Of a stretch of 64,000 nt of DNA, positions 17,691 through 26,460 are shown in pieces. Numbering within the stretch: the stretch's first letter is position 1; every line of letters starts with the position of its first letter. The position numbers were made by a program, and so were the translations under genes. The notes beneath the pieces are model-generated. The model made no database searches. It was not told where the DNA came from and worked only from the letters and a program-made list of their open reading frames with translations. Origin of the DNA: Furfurilactobacillus curtus (GTDB taxonomy: Bacteria; Bacillota; Bacilli; Lactobacillales; Lactobacillaceae); assembly GCF_045862785.1 (NCBI RefSeq), contig NZ_BQXO01000002.1, positions 124,001 to 188,000 of the forward strand, written 5' to 3'.

Positions 17691-17839
17691 TCGTGTCACC
17701 TCATAAGGTTAGTTTTCTTAACTATAGTGGACAAGGCGTGCACTTGGCAACGGTTGCCCTAAAGTTATTTTTTTCGTTAGTTTGTGAAATTTTAGCTTTC
17801 AGACGGAAGGTAAATGAAAGCGATGTATTTCAGCTGTTT

Positions 17840-17978
17840 TGGAAAACGTTTACCAAAATTCTAGTCAATTCAGCGACATAATTCACGAAGTACGCTCTAA
17901 AACACGCAATTTAAAGCTTGCGTTTATTTGGGAAAGCGTTTACCATAGCTTTCGAAAGTGTTGGCAAACGTTTACCAA
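17840..17978. promoter_or_regulatory. Three LacI-type operators before the sugar-acid operon
   Basis: TGGAAAACGTTTACCA (17840-17855), TGGGAAAGCGTTTACCA (17929-17945) and TTGGCAAACGTTTACCAA (17961-17978) share the palindrome GGNAAACGTTTACC. The CG centres lie 90 and 32 bases apart. The outer bases differ from the cre consensus, so the local LacI-type regulator is the likelier ligand. A TTGCGT/TACCAT pair (17919-17946) overlapping the middle site may be the promoter. Nothing else is seen in this 350-base gap. Confidence 0.75.
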
Positions 17979-18040
17979 GCTTTAGCTGGCTGACGCCATC
18001 TTTGGATCACTAATCACAATTATTTTGGAGGGAATCGAAC

Positions 18041-18793
18041 ATGACAGTCATTTTAAATACGTGGGTGTTTGAACAAGACGTCAAACGCGGTGTTTCACAG
18101 GTTGATCTAGTTGATCGTGTTGCGAAACTGGGCGCGGATGGCATTGAGGTTCGACGAGAATACTTTACTGATTTAGCTACAGAACTACCACAGGTTGGCG
18201 AAAAGGCCAAGGCTCATGGACTTATCGTCAATCTTAGTGTGCCTGATCAATTGTTTTTGGATGATGGCACCGTTAATCCTAAACTACCGGGATACTTTGC
18301 TGAAGGGCAAACGATGGGGATTTCGAAAATCAAATTTAATACCGGTCATTTTGACCGCTTCACAGGCGATTTAGCAATGGCCTTTGCTGAGTTGCCACTC
18401 GACCAGATCGAACTAAACGTTGAAAATGATCAGACGCCAGTATCAGGTACTGTATCAGCCATTACGACATTTCTGACCGCTGCTCATGAAGCTGGGTTGA
18501 CTAGCCTTGGATATGTATACGACTTGGGTAACTGGGCGTTTACTCACGGAGACGCAACGGCGAGTGCAGAAGCCTTAGCGCCATTTATCCATTATATTCA
18601 TTTGAAAAATACGGCCGAAGCTGATGGCAGCTTAGTGACGACTGACGATTTAGATACTGGACTTTACGACTGGCGAGCACTTTTGAAAATCATGCCAAGT
18701 AACGTTCCATTTGCCCTAGAATTTCCCATGAAATCAGATGAAGCAATTAAACAGCAATTAGCATTATTACGAACTGAGGTAGGTGAGAGCTGA
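18041..18793 (+). CDS. Sugar phosphate isomerase/epimerase (xylose isomerase-like TIM barrel)
   Basis: A 250-residue AP-endonuclease-2/xylose-isomerase-like TIM barrel. Likely metal ligands appear in GIEVRREYF (Glu near 36), LNVEND (Glu near 128), YDLGNW (Asp near 162), HLKN and LEFP. Such enzymes move keto groups or epimerise sugars and sugar acids. The length is normal. SD GGAGGG precedes the ATG. First gene of the operon; its TGA overlaps the next ATG. The exact substrate is unknown; neighbours suggest a hexonate, hexulosonate or its phosphate. Confidence 0.85.
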   Translation: MTVILNTWVFEQDVKRGVSQVDLVDRVAKLGADGIEVRREYFTDLATELPQVGEKAKAHGLIVNLSVPDQLFLDDGTVNPKLPGYFAEGQTMGISKIKFNTGHFDRFTGDLAMAFAELPLDQIELNVENDQTPVSGTVSAITTFLTAAHEAGLTSLGYVYDLGNWAFTHGDATASAEALAPFIHYIHLKNTAEADGSLVTTDDLDTGLYDWRALLKIMPSNVPFALEFPMKSDEAIKQQLALLRTEVGES

Positions 18794-20085
18794 TGACATC
18801 AACAATTATTGCCATTTTATTATTGGTCACCTTTGGTGGATTTATTTATTACATCCTAAAGGGCGGCAACTTAATGATCGGGTTCTTCGTGATGGCCATC
18901 TTATGGTCTGTCATTGGCTTGGTCCCGTTCAATACCGCCATTCAGAAGGTCTTTGCTGAACCAGCATTAAAGTACGGTCCAACAATTATCTATATTGTCT
19001 TTGGTTCTTGGTTTGGGCGTGTCTTGGTGGATAGTGGCATTGCGCCAGCCATTTCCCAAGAGACGAACAAAGTTGGTAAGAAACGTCCCTTGTTAGCGGC
19101 GATTCTTGTGATTCTGGTAACCGCCTTTATCTTCGTTAGTGCGTACGGGGTTGGTTCTGTGATTGCGATCGGGGTTATTTTGTTACCAATTATGTTATCG
19201 GTTGGGATGCCAAGAGATATTGCTTTGTCAGCATTTTCGTTGGCCATCGGTGCACCGATGTACATTAACGTGGTCCTTTTTAATCAGATCAAAGCCTTTT
19301 TCCCTAAAGCAGAATATGGTGGTAAATACCTCGTCTTCGGGTGTATCGCCGCTGCCATTCAGTTAATCGCCGTGGTGATTTTCCTGATTTGGAACCGTAA
19401 GAAGATTAATCCTAGTCAAGCAGAAGCCAATTTGCGAGCCATCGGGGCGGAGAATAACGATGCTGCTGAAGTCAAATCTGTTCCCAAACTAGCCTTTGTG
19501 ATCCCGATCATCCCTGTGTTGATGAACATGTTGTTCAAGTGGGATGCCATTCCGGCCTTAACTTTGTCGACGTTATTAGCAATTTTTATCACCGGGAATG
19601 CCAAGTCATACAAAAAATTCGTCAGCTTTTTGGATAGTTCAATTAAACAAGCAATCGGCGATATTGCTGGTTTAATCATGTTCTTGATGTCATTAATCAT
19701 GTTTAGTGGCGCGGCCTCAATTAACGCCGTTCGCTTCAAGCCACTGTTTGAGGCCATTTTGCCCAGCAACCACTTGATTTTGGCGTTAGCGTTGGGTGTT
19801 TTAGCACCATTGGCGTTGTTTAGAGGACCATTACATGTCTGGGGTGCTGGTGCAGCAACCGCAGCGGTGCTGTCAGGAACCGGATTGTTTAACGATGCCT
19901 TTCTATTACCGTTATTGTACGTACCAACATTAATGGCGGTTTCGACGGATATTACCCAATCATGGAATGTTTGGGGCCTAGATTACATGAAGGTTCAGTC
20001 AAAGGATTTCCTCAAACACGGGATTCCGATTATGTGGGTCGTTTCAATTATTAATGAATTGCTCGTCTTTTATTTCTTTGGCTAA
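18793..20085 (+). CDS. GntP/CitM-like (IT superfamily) organic or sugar acid transporter
   Basis: A 430-residue membrane protein with about 11-12 hydrophobic helices and re-entrant-type segments (AYGVGSVIAIGVILLPIML, GAPMYINVVLFNQ, ALFRGPLHVWGAGAAT). This fits ion transporter superfamily carriers that co-transport carboxylates such as gluconate or citrate with protons. The start overlaps the preceding stop (TGATG), so it is translationally coupled. It is the probable importer of the operon's sugar acid. The exact family is not certain from reading alone. Confidence 0.75.
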   Translation: MTSTIIAILLLVTFGGFIYYILKGGNLMIGFFVMAILWSVIGLVPFNTAIQKVFAEPALKYGPTIIYIVFGSWFGRVLVDSGIAPAISQETNKVGKKRPLLAAILVILVTAFIFVSAYGVGSVIAIGVILLPIMLSVGMPRDIALSAFSLAIGAPMYINVVLFNQIKAFFPKAEYGGKYLVFGCIAAAIQLIAVVIFLIWNRKKINPSQAEANLRAIGAENNDAAEVKSVPKLAFVIPIIPVLMNMLFKWDAIPALTLSTLLAIFITGNAKSYKKFVSFLDSSIKQAIGDIAGLIMFLMSLIMFSGAASINAVRFKPLFEAILPSNHLILALALGVLAPLALFRGPLHVWGAGAATAAVLSGTGLFNDAFLLPLLYVPTLMAVSTDITQSWNVWGLDYMKVQSKDFLKHGIPIMWVVSIINELLVFYFFG

Positions 20086-20112
20086 GTGAAAATGATAAGG
20101 AGTTAACAACAC

Positions 20113-21078
20113 ATGAGTGATGTGATTACAATTGGCGAACCCGTTGTGACGTTTGCCTCAACTGATATGGACGCCTCATTAGCAGATACAATCAATTACA
20201 AGAAGATCTTGGGTGGCGCTGAATTGAATGTTGCCATCGGAGTTAAACGTCTCGGTCATTCGGTGGATTATATTTCTCAGGTTGGGACTGATCCAATGGG
20301 CGATTATGTGATTAAGACGATTTCTGATCATCAGGTCGGGGCCCGCTATATTTCTCAAGATCCCAATCATTGGACGGGTCATCAGCTCAAACAATTGGTC
20401 TCAAAAGGAGATCCCAAGACCTTTAACTACCGAACAAATTCGGCAGCAGCCAACCTTGAAGATGCTGTGATTGATGATGTCGATTTGAGTGATGTGAAAA
20501 TCGCCCATATGTCAGGTATTTTTCCTGCTTTGTCATTAACTTCACGCCAATCGTTTCGACGGTTAATGGATCGATTGGTGGCTAAAGACATTCTCATTAC
20601 GTTTGATCCTAATTTGCGGCCATCCTTATGGGAAGACCAAGAGACGATGATCAAAACGATCAATGAGCTCGCTGGATCAGCTAATATCGTGCTTCCTGGT
20701 GTTGAAGAAGGTAAGATATTAATGGGCAGCGATGACCCGGAAGCAATTGCTGATTTTTTCTTAAAGGGTGCACGCACTCAGACAGTGATTGTGAAAGTCG
20801 GGGCAAACGGAGCCTTTGTCAAGACGGTTGAAGGTGAAAGCTACACGATTGATGGATTTAAGGTGGATCATGTGGTCGATACGGTTGGTGCTGGCGATGG
20901 TTTTGCACTCGGTGTCATTACGGCCTTATTGGACGGCAAGCCAATGAAGTCTGCTATTTTACGCGGGAATGCTGTTGGCGCACTTCAGGTGCAAACACCC
21001 GGCGATAATGATGGTTATCCTGATCCAGCAGGATTAGCCTCTTTTTATGCCAAGGAAGGAGTTAATGAAGACGAATGA
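20113..21078 (+). CDS. PfkB-family sugar kinase (2-keto-3-deoxygluconate kinase-like)
   Basis: A 321-residue ribokinase-fold kinase. GGAELNVAIGVKRLG is PfkB signature 1. ITFDPNLRPSLW is typical of KdgK-like members. DTVGAGDGFALG carries the catalytic Asp and anion hole. SD AAGGAG precedes the ATG. The 3' end overlaps the next gene in ATGA. A true KDG pathway would need a KDPG aldolase, which is absent here; the next enzymes are HPS/PHI-like. It may instead phosphorylate a different keto-acid or ketose. Confidence 0.85.
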   Translation: MSDVITIGEPVVTFASTDMDASLADTINYKKILGGAELNVAIGVKRLGHSVDYISQVGTDPMGDYVIKTISDHQVGARYISQDPNHWTGHQLKQLVSKGDPKTFNYRTNSAAANLEDAVIDDVDLSDVKIAHMSGIFPALSLTSRQSFRRLMDRLVAKDILITFDPNLRPSLWEDQETMIKTINELAGSANIVLPGVEEGKILMGSDDPEAIADFFLKGARTQTVIVKVGANGAFVKTVEGESYTIDGFKVDHVVDTVGAGDGFALGVITALLDGKPMKSAILRGNAVGALQVQTPGDNDGYPDPAGLASFYAKEGVNEDE

Positions 21079-21698
21079 AATTACAAGCTGCGATTGATCG
21101 GGTATCACTAGATCAAGCGGTCTATTTGGCCCATGCATTAGATGGCGTAGTCGATATCGTTGAATTAGGCACATCGATTCCAAAGGACTTTGGTTTAAAG
21201 ACATTAAATGAACGTGGTGTGGCATTGACGCAATCGGAATTGTTGATTGATCTGAAGACGATTGATGAAGGTGTTTATGAGTTTACTAAGGGATTTGAGC
21301 TACCGGCAGACATTTTAACTGTTATGGCGAGTGCATCGATTGACACGATTGAGCAGGTGTACGCGTTATCCGAAAAGTTAGGTCGACAGACCTTTATCGA
21401 TTTACTCGAGGTTTCCGATGACCAGATCGCACGGTTGACTCACCTTAACCACGCCATTTTTGGCCTGCATCACTCAAAGGATACGGGGGGCAACTTTGAT
21501 GCAGTGGCGTCAGTGGCACAATTCCACGCCGCTTTTCCCAATGTCGAACATATTGCCGTGGCTGGCGGTATTAATGTAAGTCAGGCCGCCAAGCTGGCTG
21601 AACAAGGAATTGTTGAAATCGCGATTGTTGGTGGCAAAATTGCCGGTGCCGATGATCCAGTAGCTGCCGCTAAAGAATTTATGGAGGTGATCAAATGA
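21075..21698 (+). CDS. 3-hexulose-6-phosphate synthase-like enzyme (OMPDC suprafamily)
   Basis: A 207-residue half-barrel of the orotidine-phosphate decarboxylase suprafamily. The DxKxxD motif is intact (DLKTID, 59-64). The phosphate-binding ends are AVAGGI and IVGGKIAGADDPV, like HPS. The catalytic strand reads GLHHSKD (130-136), intermediate between HPS (HTGYD) and 3-keto-L-gulonate-6-phosphate decarboxylase UlaD (HRSxD). It may therefore be an aldolase releasing formaldehyde or a decarboxylase making a pentulose 5-phosphate. It is coupled by 4-base overlaps to genes on both sides. Confidence 0.85.
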   Translation: MKLQAAIDRVSLDQAVYLAHALDGVVDIVELGTSIPKDFGLKTLNERGVALTQSELLIDLKTIDEGVYEFTKGFELPADILTVMASASIDTIEQVYALSEKLGRQTFIDLLEVSDDQIARLTHLNHAIFGLHHSKDTGGNFDAVASVAQFHAAFPNVEHIAVAGGINVSQAAKLAEQGIVEIAIVGGKIAGADDPVAAAKEFMEVIK

Positions 21699-22237
21699 CA
21701 TTAATTGAACCAGTTATGAAAGAAATTAATGAAGTGATGAGTCTAGTTGATGAGACGCAAATTGACCAAGCTGAAAAGCTGATTACGAAGGATGAACGCA
21801 TCTTTGTCCTAGGTGCCGGCCGGTCAGGGTTGATGGCTAAAGGCTTTGCGATGCGCTTGATGCACATTGGCTACACTGTTTACGCGATCGGAGAAACCAT
21901 TACGCCATCAATTCAGCCTGGCGATGTGCTAGTGTCTGTTTCAGGTTCAGGTAAGACGAGTAGCATTGTCGAATTAACTGAAAAGGCTAAGGCGGATGGG
22001 GTCACGATTGTTGGGGTGACGAGCCGTGCTGATTCTCCGTTGGGTGAATTAGCTGATGCGACAATCGTTGTTCCAGGTGCGACCAAAGCGGGCGATGGTG
22101 TTAAATCGATTCAACTATTGAGCACGCTATTTGACCAAAGTGTGCACATTACGCTTGATGTGCTTTGCCTTAAGTTGAGCCAACGCGATCATGTGTCAAA
22201 CGGATCCGCTGCTAATACGCACAGCAATATGGAATAA
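21695..22237 (+). CDS. 6-phospho-3-hexuloisomerase-like SIS-domain protein
   Basis: A 180-residue single SIS-domain protein. GAGRSGLMAKGFAMRLMHIG and SVSGSGKTSS match PHI (HxlB), although PHI proteins usually have GSGET at the second motif; here Lys replaces Glu. C-terminal QLLSTLFDQSVHITLDVLC fits the family. PHI interconverts 3-hexulose 6-phosphate and fructose 6-phosphate, working with HPS. The start overlaps the previous stop. The last gene of the operon, with a terminator 25 bases on. Confidence 0.87.
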   Translation: MTLIEPVMKEINEVMSLVDETQIDQAEKLITKDERIFVLGAGRSGLMAKGFAMRLMHIGYTVYAIGETITPSIQPGDVLVSVSGSGKTSSIVELTEKAKADGVTIVGVTSRADSPLGELADATIVVPGATKAGDGVKSIQLLSTLFDQSVHITLDVLCLKLSQRDHVSNGSAANTHSNME

Positions 22238-22263
22238 AGTTTTGAAAAACGGCAATCAGTAAG

Positions 22264-22299
22264 AAACAGGGCCCTCTCAATTTGAGAAGGCCCTGTTTT
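22264..22299. terminator. Terminator after the PHI-like gene
   Basis: Two 17-base arms (22264-22280 and 22282-22298), with one mismatch, form a hairpin with CAGGGCC at the base and a short T tract. It lies between convergent genes. Confidence 0.85.
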
Positions 22300-22324
22300 C
22301 TAATGAAATGATTTGGTAGAGTCT

Positions 22325-22340
22325 TGTTTCACGTGAAACC
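22325..22340. other. parS-like site
   Basis: TGTTTCACGTGAAACC, 15 of 16 matches to parS, directly abutting the stop codon of the convergent MFS gene. Confidence 0.75.
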
Positions 22341-23582
22341 TTAATCTTCTGCTACCGCCCTGCCTTGTTTGAAATGACGAAGCGCTGGAATGGTTAACAT
22401 AACGGCTAAGCTCACGAGGTACATGCCCGCTAAGCACATCATGACCACACTGACGGAGAAGTGTTCCATTAACACACCAATTGCTAACGATGAGAAGCCA
22501 CCGATGGCCCGACCGATATTTACAATCACGTTATTAGCGGTGGAACGCACATCGGTTGGGTAGAGGCGGCTAATCACGGCACCATAGCCGCCGAACATGC
22601 CATTTGAAAAGAAACCAATCAGGGCGCCGGCTAGCAGCATGGTCGAAATATTAGTTGCCAGTGTAAAAATATAGACAGATAGCGCTGCACCGGTTAAAAA
22701 GAGGCCAAAAGCAATTTGAGGACCAAAGTGATCCAAAATTTGACCGAATGTCATCATACCAATAATCATGCCGCCGATCGTCGCTAACATCCAAATGGAA
22801 GAGCCAGCTACGGAAACATGCAACTGTTTTTGCATAATTGCCGGTAGCCAATTCATTAAGCCAAAGTAGCCGGCGATTTGAACCACTGACATTACGGTTA
22901 AAGCAATAGTTTGATAAGCGATGCGTGGTGAGTTGAACAATGGCGCGATTGTGAAGTGGGCCGTCGACTTAGTTTGATGGGCTTGAATGAAGGCTGGCGT
23001 TTCATGCACATGCCGCCGCACAAAGTAAGTTAACCCAACAGGAATTAAGCCGATTAAGAAGAGGGCGTGCCAGCCTAAACGTGGCAAGATGATCGCGGCT
23101 AAAATTGCCGCGAACACAGCTCCAATCTGCCCACCAATCGCGGCCACAGAAGTTTTCCGACCAATTTGGTTGCTGGCGAAGCGTTCTGAAATTAATGCGA
23201 TCCCGACGCCATATTCGCCGCCGGCACCGATACCAGTTAGGAAACGACATAGATAGATTAGGTTGATTGAGTTGGCAAATGCCATTGCCGTCGTCGCGAA
23301 GGCAAAAATAAAGATCGTATATGAGAAGGTTTTCACCCTGCCATAACGATCACCAATTAATCCGAATATGAGACCACCCACTAACATGCCCACATTAGTG
23401 ATGGAAGAAATCAAGCCAGCTTGACCTGCTGATAAATGCAGGTCAGTGATGATGGAACTAAGGGCAAAGGAGAGTAACATCACATCCATGTTTTCTAAGG
23501 CAAAGCCAGCACTAGTGGATGCTAAGGTCCAGCGTTGCTGATTTGATGTTGCAGCTGTTGATTCAAGCGAAATTTGACTCAT
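22341..23582 (-). CDS. MFS transporter, aromatic-acid/sialic-acid-type
   Basis: A 413-residue, 12-helix major facilitator. GDRYGRVKTF is the MFS loop 2-3 motif, and RFLTGIGAGGEYGVGIALISE is typical of the AAHS and SHS branches that carry organic acids. YPTDVRSTANN near helix 10 also fits. ATG 23582 follows GGAGGG by 7 bases. The transcript is monocistronic. The divergent spacer contains an inverted repeat GCCACGT...ACGTGGC (23643-23691) of unknown meaning. Substrate cannot be told. Confidence 0.85.
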   Translation of the reverse strand: MSQISLESTAATSNQQRWTLASTSAGFALENMDVMLLSFALSSIITDLHLSAGQAGLISSITNVGMLVGGLIFGLIGDRYGRVKTFSYTIFIFAFATTAMAFANSINLIYLCRFLTGIGAGGEYGVGIALISERFASNQIGRKTSVAAIGGQIGAVFAAILAAIILPRLGWHALFLIGLIPVGLTYFVRRHVHETPAFIQAHQTKSTAHFTIAPLFNSPRIAYQTIALTVMSVVQIAGYFGLMNWLPAIMQKQLHVSVAGSSIWMLATIGGMIIGMMTFGQILDHFGPQIAFGLFLTGAALSVYIFTLATNISTMLLAGALIGFFSNGMFGGYGAVISRLYPTDVRSTANNVIVNIGRAIGGFSSLAIGVLMEHFSVSVVMMCLAGMYLVSLAVMLTIPALRHFKQGRAVAED

Positions 23583-23814
23583 GGTTGTACCCTCCAAAAT
23601 GAATGCTCACAGGCATTCGTTATTTTTCTTGTCGTTTATCATGCCACGTAGAAACCACAATTGCAATCATAAATTGATAAATCAACGTGGCTTAAATCCG
23701 AACAAAAAATGAAAGGCGGGTTATAAACTAACTTGTTTAACCAGTTTGGCACCAAATTAAGGCCGCAATTAATCAATCGGATAAGCTTTTTCGTTGTGAT
23801 CAAAATAATTAGCG

Positions 23815-23973
23815 TTGACAGAACCCAAAACTTCAGTATGATTAAATCAATCAAATACATGCCGCTTTAATTCAATCCTGTGAGTTTGAAAAGCTAGCTT
23901 GATCATCATCCATGATTATGACACCAATGGGAGACTGAACGGTTAGCCGGGCAGAAGACCATTGGCTTTTTTT
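23815..23973 (+). promoter_or_regulatory. pyrFED promoter and PyrR attenuator
   Basis: TTGACA (23815-23820) and TATGAT (23837-23842) give a start near 23849. The leader carries a PyrR-type binding sequence (23866-23893): TTTAATT, then AATCCTGTGAG, then GAAAAG, closely parallel to the pyrB leader. A hairpin with CCAATGG (23924-23930) and CCATTGG (23959-23965) is followed by seven Ts. PyrR with UMP would favour termination here. The second hairpin is weak as drawn. Confidence 0.7.
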
Positions 23974-24036
23974 GTCGAGCAAAACAAACCATAATCAGTT
24001 TGCTTCAACCTGAGGTCTTGTGTCCAAGCGGCGGAA

Positions 24037-24765
24037 ATGAGGGCAGTGTTGGAATCAGTCATAGTAGCACTAGATGTCACAAATCTGGTGGCAGCAAAGC
24101 AAATCATACAGCAGTTGGATTCACAAGATAAGCCGACCATCAAGGTGGGAATGGAATTGTTTTATGCAGCTGGTGTTGAGGTGATTACTTGGTTGCAGCA
24201 ACAGGGATATCCAATTTTTTTGGATCTTAAACTGCACGATATTCCCAATACCGTGGAAAAAGCTGCGTTTCAATTGGGAAAACTCAATGTTCAATATCTG
24301 ACGGTGCACGCTCTCGGCGGACAGACAATGATGACCGCCGCCGTTAATGGTTTAGCTGCCGGTGCTAGGCAGGCCGGCATAGAGCCTCCCAAGTTATTAG
24401 CGGTGACGGAGTTGACCTCGATTTCGCCAGCAATGTTGGTCAATGAACAACATGTTAGCTTGTCAATGGACAAACAAGTGGTGAGTCTAGCTCAGCTAGC
24501 TGCCAAGAGCGGTGCAGCCGGGGTAATCTGCTCACCTCAGGAAGTTGTCGCTTTACGAATGGCACTGCCGGCCAGCTTTTTGCTCGTAACCCCAGGGATT
24601 CGGCCGGCTGGCTCAGCAACTGGTGATCAACAGCGGGTGATGACTCCGGCACAAGCTGCTCAAGCTGGTAGCAGTGCGATCGTAGTGGGCCGACCAATCA
24701 CCCAAGCATCAAATCCCGCATTTGCTTATCGACAAATTGTAAAGGAGTGGACCAGTCATGAATGA
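24037..24765 (+). CDS. pyrF: Orotidine 5'-phosphate decarboxylase
   Basis: It catalyses the last step of UMP synthesis, OMP to UMP and CO2. About 242 residues; VIVALDV at the start, the catalytic tetrad region FLDLKLHDIPNTV (DxKxxD), and VTPGIRP with VVGRPIT for the phosphate all match group I PyrF. The start is uncertain: ATG 24037 has a weak SD, while TTG 24049 has GAGGG just upstream and gives MESVIVALD, closer to the family. Overlaps pyrE by 8 bases. Confidence 0.95.
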   Translation: MRAVLESVIVALDVTNLVAAKQIIQQLDSQDKPTIKVGMELFYAAGVEVITWLQQQGYPIFLDLKLHDIPNTVEKAAFQLGKLNVQYLTVHALGGQTMMTAAVNGLAAGARQAGIEPPKLLAVTELTSISPAMLVNEQHVSLSMDKQVVSLAQLAAKSGAAGVICSPQEVVALRMALPASFLLVTPGIRPAGSATGDQQRVMTPAQAAQAGSSAIVVGRPITQASNPAFAYRQIVKEWTSHE

Positions 24766-25423
24766 ATCATTGCAAGCTCAGATTATCAGTGAACTACTCA
24801 AAATAAACGCAGTTAGTGTAACACCGACGAAGCCATATCGTTATGCGAGTGGAATGTTGTCGCCCATTTATACTGATTTACGAATGACAATTAGTGCACC
24901 ACGGCTGCGTCACCACATTGTAGCAGGGCTAGTCATGATGATTCAAAAACATTATCCAACGGTTACAGCGATTGGTGGAGTGGCGACCGCTGGCATTCCG
25001 CATGCCGCTTGGGTGGCCGATGTGCTCAATTTACCCCTCGTCTACATTCGTGCAAAGGCCAAGGACCATGGCGCTGGTAAGCAAATTGAAGGAACATTAA
25101 CGGCGGATGATCAAGTTGTCTTGATTGACGATTTGATTTCAACTGGTGGTAGTGTTTTGAAGACGGTAGCGCCTGTTGAAGCTACTGGCGCCAAAGTCCT
25201 TGGCGTGGCGGCTATTTTTAGTTACGCTCTTCCTGATGCGACAACCAATTTTGCTAAGCAACAATTGCCATTGGCACCAGTAATTACCTACCCACAACTA
25301 TTGAAGTATCTGCAGCAACAAACTGTTTTATCGGCGACAGCCCTAGCCTCTGCCAAAGCTTGGCATCAGGATCCATGGCATTGGCAACCTGCTGTTAATG
25401 CAATTCAAGCGGAGGAAGACTAA
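24758..25423 (+). CDS. pyrE: Orotate phosphoribosyltransferase
   Basis: It converts orotate and PRPP to OMP. The 221 residues include the type I PRTase PRPP motif VVLIDDLISTGGS near 123-135 and the flexible-loop segment YIRAKAKDHGAGKQIEG. The length is normal (about 210-220). SD AAGGAG lies in pyrF. It forms the middle of pyrF-pyrE-pyrD, 4 bases before pyrD's ATG. Confidence 0.96.
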   Translation: MNESLQAQIISELLKINAVSVTPTKPYRYASGMLSPIYTDLRMTISAPRLRHHIVAGLVMMIQKHYPTVTAIGGVATAGIPHAAWVADVLNLPLVYIRAKAKDHGAGKQIEGTLTADDQVVLIDDLISTGGSVLKTVAPVEATGAKVLGVAAIFSYALPDATTNFAKQQLPLAPVITYPQLLKYLQQQTVLSATALASAKAWHQDPWHWQPAVNAIQAEED

Positions 25424-25426
25424 CTC

Positions 25427-26323
25427 ATGTTGCAAACGGGAATTAAATTAGCGGGTGTTTCATTACGTAATCCAGTTATGGCAGCCAGCGGTACGGCTGG
25501 TTATGGCGAAGAAATGAGTCAGCATTTTGACCTAAATGCACTTGGCGCCTTAGTCATTAAATCAACGACCCGTGCACCACGAACGGGTAATCCGTGGCCA
25601 ACCACCGCTCAAACATCGGCTGGTTGGCTCAATGCAGTTGGGTTAAAGAATCCTGGTATTGACGTTGTCATACGCGAAAAGCTTCCGTGGTTAGCCACTA
25701 ACTATCCAAATTTGCCAATCGTCGGCAGCGTGGCTGGCGCTGATATTGCGGAGTATGTTGATGTTGCGAAACAGCTGGCGAGTGCGGTGAATGTCGCATT
25801 TATCGAAGTGAATATTTCTTGTCCAAATGTCGCTAATGAGGGAATGGCCTTTGGTACTGATCCACAAACTGTCCGTGAGTTGACCCAGCGTGTTGTGCAA
25901 GCAGTCGCCAAACCGGTGTTTGTCAAATTGACGCCTAATGTGACAGACATTGTCGCAATTGCTCAAGCGGCAGCTGCTGGCGGAGCAGCTGGATTAGTGA
26001 TGATTAATACACTAATGGGAATGGAAATTGATTTAGCCACCCAAAAGCCCCATTTGGCGTATGGTACAGGTGGTTTGTCTGGCCAAGCCATTCATCCGCT
26101 GGCGATGCGGATGATTCACCAAGTCCATGAAGTCCTGGATTTGCCAATTGTCGGAGTCGGGGGTGTGATGAATGGTAAGGATGCGGTTGAAATGATGCTA
26201 GCAGGGGCCAGTGCGGTGCAGGTTGGCGCGGCCACCTTTGGTGATCCATTGGCCTGTGTCAAAATCGCTGAAGAGATTCCGACGGTGTTGGCACAGTATC
26301 AGCTTACTTGGCCCAAAAATTAA
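25427..26323 (+). CDS. pyrD: Dihydroorotate dehydrogenase, class 1B-type catalytic subunit
   Basis: A 298-residue FMN TIM barrel oxidising dihydroorotate to orotate. Catalytic Cys lies in NISCPNV; NAVGLKNPGI, MINTLMGMEIDL and GTGGLSGQAIHP are typical of class 1B (PyrDB). Class 1B enzymes normally pair with PyrK (FAD, 2Fe-2S) to use NAD+, but no pyrK is present in this operon or window. Either pyrK is elsewhere or the enzyme uses another electron acceptor. A terminator follows. Confidence 0.94.
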   Translation: MLQTGIKLAGVSLRNPVMAASGTAGYGEEMSQHFDLNALGALVIKSTTRAPRTGNPWPTTAQTSAGWLNAVGLKNPGIDVVIREKLPWLATNYPNLPIVGSVAGADIAEYVDVAKQLASAVNVAFIEVNISCPNVANEGMAFGTDPQTVRELTQRVVQAVAKPVFVKLTPNVTDIVAIAQAAAAGGAAGLVMINTLMGMEIDLATQKPHLAYGTGGLSGQAIHPLAMRMIHQVHEVLDLPIVGVGGVMNGKDAVEMMLAGASAVQVGAATFGDPLACVKIAEEIPTVLAQYQLTWPKN

Positions 26324-26342
26324 TTAAGCGAATCATAGAAAG

Positions 26343-26375
26343 GTCGACGCAAATTTTTATGTGTCGGCTTTTTTT
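26343..26375 (+). terminator. Probable pyrD terminator
   Basis: CGACGCA and TGTGTCG pair (one G-T) across an AT-rich loop and are followed by seven Ts. Confidence 0.7.
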
Positions 26376-26460
26376 GGTCAGCTGGCGAGCCGTTTTTTCT
26401 GAAAAACATGGTGTAAACTTAGATCCAATAGTGATCCTAATGCTTAGACGAGGTTGAAAG

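Noticed and set aside
17840..17978. LacI-type palindromes as cre sites
   Set aside because: Each differs from TGWNANCGNTNWCA at conserved outer bases, and a dedicated LacI-type gene is divergent.
21075..22237. HPS/PHI pair as formaldehyde assimilation
   Set aside because: It sits in a sugar-acid-type operon with its own importer and kinase, and the active strand differs from typical HPS; kept open but not preferred.
23639..23860. Minus-strand 73-residue frame before pyrF
   Set aside because: AT-rich composition, no SD, and it overlaps the clear pyrFED promoter.
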